Made by a program: the position numbers and the translations under genes
The notes under the pieces: model-generated
Databases searched by the model: none
The model's input: only the letters and a program-made list of their open reading frames with translations
What the model was told of the DNA's origin: nothing
Assembly: GCA_030622125.1 (NCBI GenBank)
Contig: JAUXGM010000120.1
Span: 1-6,782, forward strand
Direction of reading: 5' to 3'
DNA length: 6,782 nucleotides
Source of the DNA: a bacterium
GTDB lineage: Bacteria > AUK180
Shown here: positions 1 to 6,045 of the stretch, piece by piece
How positions within the stretch are numbered: position 1 is the stretch's first letter
Layout of the letters: each line of letters starts with the position of its first letter

Positions 1-45
1 ATAGGGGAAGAAGAGGTTAAAAAATCTTATTTCAAAAAAAGCTAA
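1..45 (+). CDS. possible C-terminal tail of an upstream gene (partial)
   Basis: Reading frame 1 is open from the window edge to a TAA at 43-45 and encodes IGEEEVKKSYFKKS. The other two forward frames stop within the first 18 bases. The charged Lys/Glu-rich peptide is the sort of sequence often found at protein C-termini, and the stop falls just before the hisS promoter, as expected for the end of a preceding gene. With only 14 codons no family can be recognised, and the open frame could be chance. Confidence 0.35.
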   Translation: MGEEEVKKSYFKKS

Positions 46-52
46 AAAAAAA

Positions 53-81
53 TTGACTTTTGAAAAAAAAAGTGTTATACT
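53..81 (+). promoter_or_regulatory. strong sigma70-type promoter for hisS and the downstream sugar genes
   Basis: A -35 box TTGACT (53-58) is followed after exactly 17 bases by a -10 box TATACT (76-81). A TG at 73-74 forms an extended -10. A run of nine A at 44-52, and seven more A at 34-40, lies directly upstream of the -35 and resembles an UP element. The expected transcription start is near 87-89, giving a leader of roughly 17 bases before the ATG at 105. The spacer itself contains nine consecutive A (63-71). No other promoter this good is seen within the block, so it probably drives the whole + strand run. Confidence 0.8.
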
Positions 82-95
82 GCAACATTAAAAAC

Positions 96-100
96 GGAAG
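96..100 (+). promoter_or_regulatory. ribosome binding site that supports the hisS start at 105
   Basis: GGAAG lies four bases before the ATG at 105 and downstream of the predicted transcription start. The alternative in-frame TTG at 60 lies inside the promoter, between the -35 and -10 boxes, so it would not be on the transcript. Confidence 0.6.
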
Positions 101-104
101 AATT

Positions 105-1316
105 ATGAAAAAGAAAAATTTAAATACAGTTAAAGGAATGCGGGATTTTTCATACAATGATATGATTATTCGCGAAAAAATGATTGATATAATCAAGAGA
201 AATTTTAAAAGTTTCGGATTTTTACCCATTGAGACACCAACATTGGAAAGATATGAATTATTGATGGAAAAATATGGTGATGATGCCGATAAACTTATCT
301 ATAATTTTGAGGATAGAGCAGGAAGAAGGCTCGGTATGATATACGATCTTACCGTTCCGCTATCACGGTTCGTTGCACAGAATTATGCAAAGATCAAGTT
401 CCCATTTAAAAGATACCAGATACAGAGGGTTTATAGATATGAAAATCCACAAAAGGGTAGGTTCAGGGAATTTTATCAATGTGATATTGATACTATCGGG
501 AGTAATTCTCCTTTTGGTGAGGCGGAACTTTTAATTGTCGCCTCAAAAATATTAATTGAACTGGGTATCAAAAATTTTGGAATAGATATAAATTTCAGGA
601 CATTTTTAGATGAATATCTTACAAAAACAGGTATCAAAAATGATCGGGAAAAGGAATTATTTTTAAGAGCAGTAGATAAACTTGATAAAAGGGGCATCGA
701 TAATGTGATTGGATATCTAAAAGAAAATAATTTTTCAATGGATCCGCAAAAATTGATTGATGATCTAAAAAATTATGATAGTATACCGAAAAAATTTGAT
801 GAGATAAAAAAATACTATACACGGTTTTTTGGCGAGGATAATTTAAAATTTAATCCACTTATGGCACGGGGGCTTTCTTATTATACCGATACTATTTTTG
901 AGATAGTTTTAACCGGCGAAGATATGGGTTCAATCGCCGGCGGCGGCAGGTATGATAATTTGGTTGAGGATCTATTGGGGGTTAAACTTCCTTCCTGTGG
1001 AATTTCACTTGGTTTTGAGCGAATTTTTGAGATATTAAAAAACAAAATAGAGAATAATTCATCATATTATGATTATATGATCATAAATTCAAATAATCCG
1101 AAAGAGGAAATGGCAGTATTCAAAAACTTGATAGAAAAGGGATATACGGTATTTTACTATCCCGATAATGTAAAATATCAAAATCAATTTAAATTTGCGG
1201 ACGCTTACAATATAAAATTTGCCGTTATTATTGGTGCTGATGAGGTTAAAAATAATACCATTACTATCAAAAACCTGAAAACAAGAGAACAGAAAACAGA
1301 AAAAAGAGAGGTTTAA
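105..1316 (+). CDS. hisS: histidyl-tRNA synthetase
   Basis: Class II aminoacyl-tRNA synthetase that charges tRNA-His with histidine in the cytoplasm. The 403-residue product shows motif 1 around residues 38-48 (FGFLPIETPTLE), motif 2 at about 103-131 (RVYRYENPQKGRFREFYQ), the histidine-specific loop ARGLSYYTDTIFE (254-266), and motif 3 with GGGRYDNL (279-286) and GISLGFERI (299-307). A C-terminal anticodon-binding domain covers about 323-395 (FAVIIGADEV). The segments YDLTVPLSRFV and REFYQCDIDTIG resemble the eukaryotic and Bacteroidota form rather than the E. coli form. The ATG at 105 is chosen because an in-frame TTG at 60 sits inside the promoter. It is slightly shorter than the typical 420 or so residues. 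The stop is one base before rmlA, so it looks like the first gene of the operon. HisZ, the regulatory paralogue, is less likely because the histidine loop and anticodon domain are present. Confidence 0.95.
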   Translation: MKKKNLNTVKGMRDFSYNDMIIREKMIDIIKRNFKSFGFLPIETPTLERYELLMEKYGDDADKLIYNFEDRAGRRLGMIYDLTVPLSRFVAQNYAKIKFPFKRYQIQRVYRYENPQKGRFREFYQCDIDTIGSNSPFGEAELLIVASKILIELGIKNFGIDINFRTFLDEYLTKTGIKNDREKELFLRAVDKLDKRGIDNVIGYLKENNFSMDPQKLIDDLKNYDSIPKKFDEIKKYYTRFFGEDNLKFNPLMARGLSYYTDTIFEIVLTGEDMGSIAGGGRYDNLVEDLLGVKLPSCGISLGFERIFEILKNKIENNSSYYDYMIINSNNPKEEMAVFKNLIEKGYTVFYYPDNVKYQNQFKFADAYNIKFAVIIGADEVKNNTITIKNLKTREQKTEKREV

Positions 1317-1317
1317 T

Positions 1318-2046
1318 ATGAAGGGAATAATTTTAGCAGGCGGTAAAGGCACTAGGTTGAGTCCGTTGACGACGGTTACAAATAAACATCTCTTACCGGT
1401 TGGAAAGGAGCCGATGATCTATAATCCAATCAGACAATTGATCTCTTGTGGCATTAAAGAGATACTTATTGTAACATCCACGGTTCATATGGGAGATATG
1501 GTGAATCTTCTCGGCAGCGGATACAATTTCGGTGTTGATTTTACCTATAAGGTCCAGGAGGAAGCAAAAGGGATTGCACACGCTCTTTTACTTTCGGAGA
1601 ATTTTGCCGGTGGAGATAGTATCTGTGTAATTTTAGGTGATAATATTGCAACAAAATCTATAAGTTCCTATGTCCGGGAATTTGAAAATCAAAAAGAAGG
1701 TGCAAAAGCATTACTTAGAAAGGTTTCTGATCCTGAAAGGTATGGAGTTGCCGCTCTTGATGAACATAAGATTATTGAGATACAAGAAAAGCCATCGAAA
1801 CCAAAGAGTAATTATGCAGTTATCGGATACTATATGTATGATGAACAGGTTTTTAATATTATAAGGGCTCAAGATTATTCTGCAAGGGGAGAGCTTGAGA
1901 TAACCGATGTAAATAATGCCTATATAAAAAAAGGACAGCTAACCTACGGGATTCTTAAGGGTGAATGGACAGATGCCGGAACACTTGAGTCATTTTGGTA
2001 TGCCAATGAAATTATGAGAGAAGTAGATAACAGGATAGGGGATTGA
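1318..2046 (+). CDS. rmlA: glucose-1-phosphate thymidylyltransferase, short form
   Basis: Makes dTDP-glucose and pyrophosphate from dTTP and glucose-1-phosphate, the entry step to dTDP-deoxysugars. The 242-residue protein is one nucleotidyltransferase domain: LAGGKGTRLSPLT (6-18) with KHLLPVGKEPMI (23-34) for nucleotide binding, LGDN (106-109) whose Asp108 should bind Mg2+, EKP (157-159) and KSNYAVIGYYMYD (163-175) for the sugar, and GELEITDVN (191-199) and WTDAGT (217-222). It lacks the roughly 50 C-terminal residues of the E. coli enzyme (about 290 aa), which take part in the allosteric site, so it belongs to the short class and may not be inhibited in the usual way. Shine-Dalgarno AGAGAGG (1305-1311) lies six bases before the ATG. 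Its closest functional partner is the adjoining rmlB. A different NTP preference (UTP) cannot be excluded from sequence alone. Confidence 0.9.
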   Translation: MKGIILAGGKGTRLSPLTTVTNKHLLPVGKEPMIYNPIRQLISCGIKEILIVTSTVHMGDMVNLLGSGYNFGVDFTYKVQEEAKGIAHALLLSENFAGGDSICVILGDNIATKSISSYVREFENQKEGAKALLRKVSDPERYGVAALDEHKIIEIQEKPSKPKSNYAVIGYYMYDEQVFNIIRAQDYSARGELEITDVNNAYIKKGQLTYGILKGEWTDAGTLESFWYANEIMREVDNRIGD

Positions 2047-2051
2047 ATAAA

Positions 2052-3062
2052 ATGAATATTTTGGTAACCGGTGGTGCCGGTTTTATTGGTTCTAATTTTA
2101 TTAAAATGCTTATAAATAAATACCCCGAATATTATGTGATGAATGTTGATAAACTTACATATGCAGGTAATCTTGAGAATTTAAAAGATATTGAGAATTC
2201 AAAAAACTACAAATTCTATAAAGAGAATATTTGCAATATTTCCGCATTGGATAAAATCTTCAATGAAAATTCTATTGATTATATTGTTAATTTTGCAGCT
2301 GAAAGTCATGTAGACAGGTCTATATTAACACCCGAAATATTTGTGGATACCAATATTAAAGGAACGATGAACCTTCTTGAAATGACAAAGCAATATGACA
2401 TAAAAAAATATCTTCAGGTATCGACTGATGAGGTTTATGGTTCTCTTGGAAAGACAGATGAATTTACCGAAACAACACCTATTGCACCGAATAGTCCGTA
2501 TTCAGCATCAAAGGCAGGTGCTGATCTTTTATGCAGAGCATACTATAAAACTTATGATCTGCCGATTATGATCTCACGATGTTCAAATAATTATGGTCCC
2601 TACCAATTTCCCGAAAAACTTATTCCTTTAATGATCTATAATGCTATGAATAACAAAGGACTCCCCGTTTACGGTGACGGGAAGAATGTCAGGGATTGGA
2701 TATACGTTGGGGATCATTGTGAGTCCCTTTTGACCATTTTAGAAAAGGGTAAGGTTGGAGAGATATACAATATCGGTGGGAACAGTGAAAGGATGAATAT
2801 TGAGATAGTAAAATTGATCCTTGATCATCTTAACAAGCCAAAGAGTTTGATAAAATTTGTCAAAGATAGACCAGGACATGATCGCAGATATGCAATGGAT
2901 ATTACTAAAATAAAAAATGAATTGAACTGGAAACCGAAATTCAATTTTAAAGATGGCATTAAAAAAACAATTAAATGGTATATTGATAATATTAATTGGA
3001 CAAAGAGATGCATTACAGGAGAATATTTAAAGTATTATGAGGAAAATTATGGATCAAAGTAA
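2052..3062 (+). CDS. rmlB: dTDP-glucose 4,6-dehydratase
   Basis: NAD-dependent enzyme of the extended short-chain dehydrogenase family that converts dTDP-glucose to dTDP-4-keto-6-deoxy-D-glucose. The N-terminal Rossmann motif is GGAGFIGSN (7-15). The catalytic trio Thr-Asp-Glu appears in STDEVYG (124-130), and the Tyr/Lys pair in YSASK (150-154). Other family signatures are FAAESHVDRSI (81-91), SRCSNNYGPYQFPEKLIPL and GDGKNVRDWIYV. The length of 336 residues is normal. The ATG at 2052 gives the canonical MNILVTGG start. An in-frame TTG at 2043, overlapping the rmlA stop as TTGA and preceded by AGGA (2032-2035), would add three residues and is a real alternative. Its product is the keto-sugar substrate expected for the wecE product downstream. 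Confidence 0.95.
   Translation: MNILVTGGAGFIGSNFIKMLINKYPEYYVMNVDKLTYAGNLENLKDIENSKNYKFYKENICNISALDKIFNENSIDYIVNFAAESHVDRSILTPEIFVDTNIKGTMNLLEMTKQYDIKKYLQVSTDEVYGSLGKTDEFTETTPIAPNSPYSASKAGADLLCRAYYKTYDLPIMISRCSNNYGPYQFPEKLIPLMIYNAMNNKGLPVYGDGKNVRDWIYVGDHCESLLTILEKGKVGEIYNIGGNSERMNIEIVKLILDHLNKPKSLIKFVKDRPGHDRRYAMDITKIKNELNWKPKFNFKDGIKKTIKWYIDNINWTKRCITGEYLKYYEENYGSK
3039..3043 (+). promoter_or_regulatory. ribosome binding site that sets the ArnC-like start
   Basis: GAGGA lies five bases before the ATG at 3049, inside the end of rmlB. An earlier in-frame ATG at 3037 has its nearest purine-rich site (AGGAG, 3017-3021) 15 bases away, which is too far, so 3049 is preferred. Confidence 0.65.
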
Positions 3063-3978
3063 AATAGAGTATTCAGTGGTTGTTCCCGTTTATAATAGTG
3101 AAAATACATTAAGGAAACTCTGCGAAAGAATTGATAAAGTATTTAAGGATATAACATCACATTATGAAATAATAATGGTAGATGACGGAAGTAAAGATAA
3201 TTCCTGGGCTGTTATGCAAGAATTACATAACCGTGATAAAAGGATAAAAATTATCCAACTTATAAAAAATTTTGGACAGCACAATGCTATTATGTGTGGA
3301 TTTCATTTTGTTCAGGGAGATTATGCCATTACATTGGATGATGACCTACAAAACCCACCTGAAGAGATACCAAAGTTAATTAAAGAGATTAAAAGTGGTA
3401 ATTTTGATGTTGTTTATGGAGAATTTATACGAAAAAAACACAATTTATTTAGAAATATGGGGTCAAATTTCATTCAATTTATATACAGAAAAATATTTAG
3501 GTTGAAAAGAAAGTTTACTACATTCAGAATAATTAAAAATGAAATAATTCAAAATGCAATAAAATATGATAAGAATTATGTTTTTATAGACGGATTAGTA
3601 GCGTTAAATACCCAAAATATAGGATATGTAAATGTTGCTCATTTATTTAGAAAACAGGGTAAATCGGGTTATTCATTAGGGAAATTACTCAAATTATCAT
3701 TTAATATAATAACAAATTTTTCTCTTTTCCCTCTCCAGATTGCATCATTACTTGGTTTTATATTTGCTCTTTTCGGATTTATTCTTGGAATATACTATTT
3801 AATCAGACGGTTGTTTTTTAATGTTCCCGTTCAAGGGTACACAAGTTTAATTTTGGCAGTTGTTATATTCTCCGGGGTACAGCTTATTACACTTGGAATA
3901 ATAGGAGAATACATTGGAAGAATGCATCTAAATATTAATAAAATTCCTCAATTTATAATTAAAGATAAGGATATATAA
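3049..3978 (+). CDS. ArnC-like polyprenyl-phosphate glycosyltransferase (GT2, membrane)
   Basis: Predicted inner-membrane enzyme that transfers a sugar from its nucleotide to polyprenyl phosphate. Of 309 residues, about 1-215 form a GT-A domain with VVPVYNSE (11-18), VDDGSKDNS (44-52) and the metal-binding DDD in ITLDDDLQNPPEEIP (94-108). NFGQHNAIMCGF (74-85) matches the NYGQHSAIMAGF region of E. coli ArnC as I recall it. Two membrane helices follow at about 229-252 and 264-287, ending in GEYIGRMH (286-293), the family signature. This architecture is shared by ArnC, GtrB and related enzymes. The gene overlaps rmlB by 14 bases and touches the formyltransferase at TAATG. Placement beside a formyltransferase and a sugar transaminase makes a 4-formamido sugar the likely cargo, which is inference. 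Glucose transfer of the GtrB type is the main alternative. The gene is visibly AT-richer than rmlA and rmlB. Confidence 0.88.
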   Translation: MDQSKIEYSVVVPVYNSENTLRKLCERIDKVFKDITSHYEIIMVDDGSKDNSWAVMQELHNRDKRIKIIQLIKNFGQHNAIMCGFHFVQGDYAITLDDDLQNPPEEIPKLIKEIKSGNFDVVYGEFIRKKHNLFRNMGSNFIQFIYRKIFRLKRKFTTFRIIKNEIIQNAIKYDKNYVFIDGLVALNTQNIGYVNVAHLFRKQGKSGYSLGKLLKLSFNIITNFSLFPLQIASLLGFIFALFGFILGIYYLIRRLFFNVPVQGYTSLILAVVIFSGVQLITLGIIGEYIGRMHLNINKIPQFIIKDKDI

Positions 3979-4931
3979 TGTCAGCGCATAATATCTTGTT
4001 TTGTTGTGCTACTGAGAAAGGTTTGTTTGTGATTCAAAAAGTATATGAGAAATTTCCTAATATAATAGGCTTAATTTCTTCTTTTCCTGATATAAAGTGT
4101 AAGGGAGATTTTAATAATAAAATAGAGGAGTTTGCTAAAAAAAAGGAAATACCTTTTATAGCCGCTAAAAAAATTAACAAAAATTTCAAAAAATATATAT
4201 TCAAATACAAAATTAAAAATGTCTTTGCGATAGGATGGAAATATATTATACCTTTTGAAATAAATAAGTATTTAGATAATTCCATTATTATTTTTCATGA
4301 TTCATTACTGCCTGAGTTAAGAGGGTTTAGCCCAACTCCAACTGCAATAATGATAGGTAAAAAAGAGACAGGGGTAACTGCATTTTTTGCTGCCAAATTA
4401 TTTGATTCAGGAGATATCATTTTTCAAAAAAGAGTTTCAATAAACAAAAATAATTATGTTAATGATGTTATTTCCAAATTGAAAAAAGCTTATGCGGAAT
4501 TGGTATTGAAAATTATAGAGCTTATAGATAGAGATCGTAAAATTCCTTCTATTAAACAAAAACAAAAAAAAATTACTTATTCAATCTGGCGAGATGAATT
4601 TGATCTACAAATAGATTGGAATAAATCCGCAAAAGAAATTTATGATTTTATAAGAGCTGTTTCTTACCCATATTTAGGCGCTTATACTTATTATGAGGGA
4701 AAAAAATTTATAATAAAAAAAAGTCAATTAGTACCGGACATTAAACTGGTCATAAGAGAATCAGGTAAATTTTGGTCAATTTTAAGTGGACAACCTGTCA
4801 TTGTATGTGGAAAAGGAATGCTAAAGATAAGCGAATGGGAAGATACCGATGGAAAACAAAAACCTTTTAAAAAATTAAGAAGTAGATTTTACAAAAGGAG
4901 CATTGATGAAGAAATACAAAATACCATTTAA
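3978..4931 (+). CDS. sugar-nucleotide N-formyltransferase (Fmt/ArnA N-terminal family)
   Basis: Predicted cytoplasmic enzyme moving a formyl group from N10-formyltetrahydrofolate to the amine of a nucleotide-linked amino sugar. The N-terminal formyltransferase fold covers about residues 4-185, with the core FHDSLLPELRGFSP (106-119), ETGVTAFF (130-137) and DSGDI (143-147). His107 and Asp143 are the expected catalytic residues, but the Asn that normally sits two residues before the His (N-x-H) is Ile105 here. A C-terminal Fmt_C-like domain (about 200-300) shows IDWNKSAKEIYDFIRA (212-227) and PYLGAY (231-236), as in ArnA and Fmt. Length 317 fits both. AAGG (3967-3970) lies seven bases upstream, and TAATG couples it to the preceding gene. 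True methionyl-tRNA formyltransferase is disfavoured by the sugar-gene context and the altered core. The gene is very AT-rich and carries several A8-A9 runs. Confidence 0.85.
   Translation: MSAHNILFCCATEKGLFVIQKVYEKFPNIIGLISSFPDIKCKGDFNNKIEEFAKKKEIPFIAAKKINKNFKKYIFKYKIKNVFAIGWKYIIPFEINKYLDNSIIIFHDSLLPELRGFSPTPTAIMIGKKETGVTAFFAAKLFDSGDIIFQKRVSINKNNYVNDVISKLKKAYAELVLKIIELIDRDRKIPSIKQKQKKITYSIWRDEFDLQIDWNKSAKEIYDFIRAVSYPYLGAYTYYEGKKFIIKKSQLVPDIKLVIRESGKFWSILSGQPVIVCGKGMLKISEWEDTDGKQKPFKKLRSRFYKRSIDEEIQNTI
4894..4900 (+). promoter_or_regulatory. ribosome binding site inside the formyltransferase gene that sets the wecE start
   Basis: AAAGGAG lies five bases before the ATG at 4906. The in-frame TTG immediately before it (4903) would be only two bases from the site, so ATG 4906 is chosen. 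Confidence 0.7.
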
Positions 4932-6045
4932 CAAACCCTGTATTGTTGGAAAAGAACTGGAATACATAAAAAAGGCAATTGAAAAGGGCAAGTTATCCGG
5001 AAATGGTGAATTTACAAAAAAATGCGATTCTTTCATAGAAAAAAAGTTTGGAATAAAGAAAGCATTACTTACAACTTCAGGTACAGATGCGCTTGAGATG
5101 GCATGTATATTATTAGATTTAAAACAAGATGATGAGATAATTTTACCATCCTATACATTTGTTTCTTCAGTCAATGCTATTTTATTGCGAGGTGCAAGAC
5201 CTGTTTTTGCGGATATTCGCCCCGATACTTTAAATATTGATGAAAATAAACTTGAAGAAAAAATAACAGATAAAACAAAGGCAATAATGCTCGTTGATTA
5301 TGCTGGAATTGGTTGTGAGATGGATAAAATAAGAAAGATTGCTGAAAAATACAATCTCTATATTATTGAGGATGCTGCTCAGGGAGTAAATGCAAAATAC
5401 AAAAATAGGTATCTTGGAAGTTTTGGAGATGTTTCTGCATATTCCTTTCACGAAACAAAAAATTACATAGCAGGTGAGGGAGGTGCTCTTTTAATAAACA
5501 ATGAAAAATTTATTGAAAGAGCTGAGATCATCTGGGAAAAAGGAACAAATAGGCAACAATTCTTCAGAGGTGAAATAGATAAATACACCTGGGTTGATAT
5601 CGGGTCATCATTTCTTCCCTCAGAATTAAATGCTGCTTACCTTTGGGCACAGTTTGAACATCTTGATGATATTCAAAATAAAAGAAAAGAGCTGTTTGAA
5701 TATTATTACACGGAATTAAAACAATTGGAAGAAAAAAAGGTTTTAAGTTTACCGATCATATCGAATGAATGTTCCCCGAACTATCATATCTTTTACCTGA
5801 TATTAAAAAATGAAAAGACAAGAAATTCACTTATGGATCACCTTAAATCAAAGGGGATTCTTGCCGTTTTTCATTATATACCGTTGCATTTATCTCCAAT
5901 GGGTAAAAAAATTGGTTATAAAAATGGTGATTTTCCTATAACAGAAGATTTAAGTGAGCGTTTATTAAGATTACCAATGTATTATTCATTAACAGAAACT
6001 GAGCAGGATTATATTATTAAAAATATTATTGAGTTTTTTTATTAA
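4906..6045 (+). CDS. wecE: dTDP-4-amino-4,6-dideoxygalactose transaminase
   Basis: PLP-dependent DegT/DnrJ/EryC1-family aminotransferase. E. coli WecE (RffA) aminates dTDP-4-keto-6-deoxyglucose with glutamate to give dTDP-Fuc4N. The 379-residue protein aligns by eye with WecE along its whole length: IPFNKPCIVGKELEYI (6-21), TSGTDALEMA (57-66), PSYTFVSSVNA (81-91), RPDTLNIDE (105-113), EDAAQG (155-160, Asp156 for the PLP ring nitrogen), FHETKNYIAGEGGALLI (181-197, Lys185 the Schiff-base lysine), EKGTNRQQFFRGEIDKYTW, VFHYIPLH and ERLLRLPMYY near the end. The match is closer than for generic DegT enzymes, so the 4-amino galacto product is favoured over the gluco (VioA/Qui4N) product. It overlaps the formyltransferase gene by 26 bases. 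In E. coli an acetyltransferase (WecD) and WecF follow; here a formyltransferase and an ArnC-like enzyme take those positions. Confidence 0.92.
   Translation: MKKYKIPFNKPCIVGKELEYIKKAIEKGKLSGNGEFTKKCDSFIEKKFGIKKALLTTSGTDALEMACILLDLKQDDEIILPSYTFVSSVNAILLRGARPVFADIRPDTLNIDENKLEEKITDKTKAIMLVDYAGIGCEMDKIRKIAEKYNLYIIEDAAQGVNAKYKNRYLGSFGDVSAYSFHETKNYIAGEGGALLINNEKFIERAEIIWEKGTNRQQFFRGEIDKYTWVDIGSSFLPSELNAAYLWAQFEHLDDIQNKRKELFEYYYTELKQLEEKKVLSLPIISNECSPNYHIFYLILKNEKTRNSLMDHLKSKGILAVFHYIPLHLSPMGKKIGYKNGDFPITEDLSERLLRLPMYYSLTETEQDYIIKNIIEFFY

Noticed and set aside
1089-1352. Antisense open frame opposite the end of hisS (and similar ones opposite rmlA, rmlB, the formyltransferase gene and wecE)
   Set aside because: They lie wholly opposite well-supported genes, have low-complexity Phe/Leu/Ile-rich products mirroring Lys/Asn-rich coding strands, and show no ribosome sites or family motifs.
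1670-1864. Out-of-frame + strand open frame inside rmlA
   Set aside because: It is fully contained in a recognised enzyme gene in another frame, and its product shows no motif.
1318-3062. A dTDP-L-rhamnose operon
   Set aside because: Only the first two steps are present; rmlC and rmlD are absent and wecE plus a formyltransferase follow, so an amino sugar is the better reading.
3978-4931. Housekeeping methionyl-tRNA formyltransferase (fmt), suggested by the nearby tRNA synthetase gene
   Set aside because: The gene is embedded between sugar genes with overlapping ends, and its core (IFHDSLLPELRGFSP) departs from the usual Fmt NxHxSLLP motif. A sugar substrate explains the context better.
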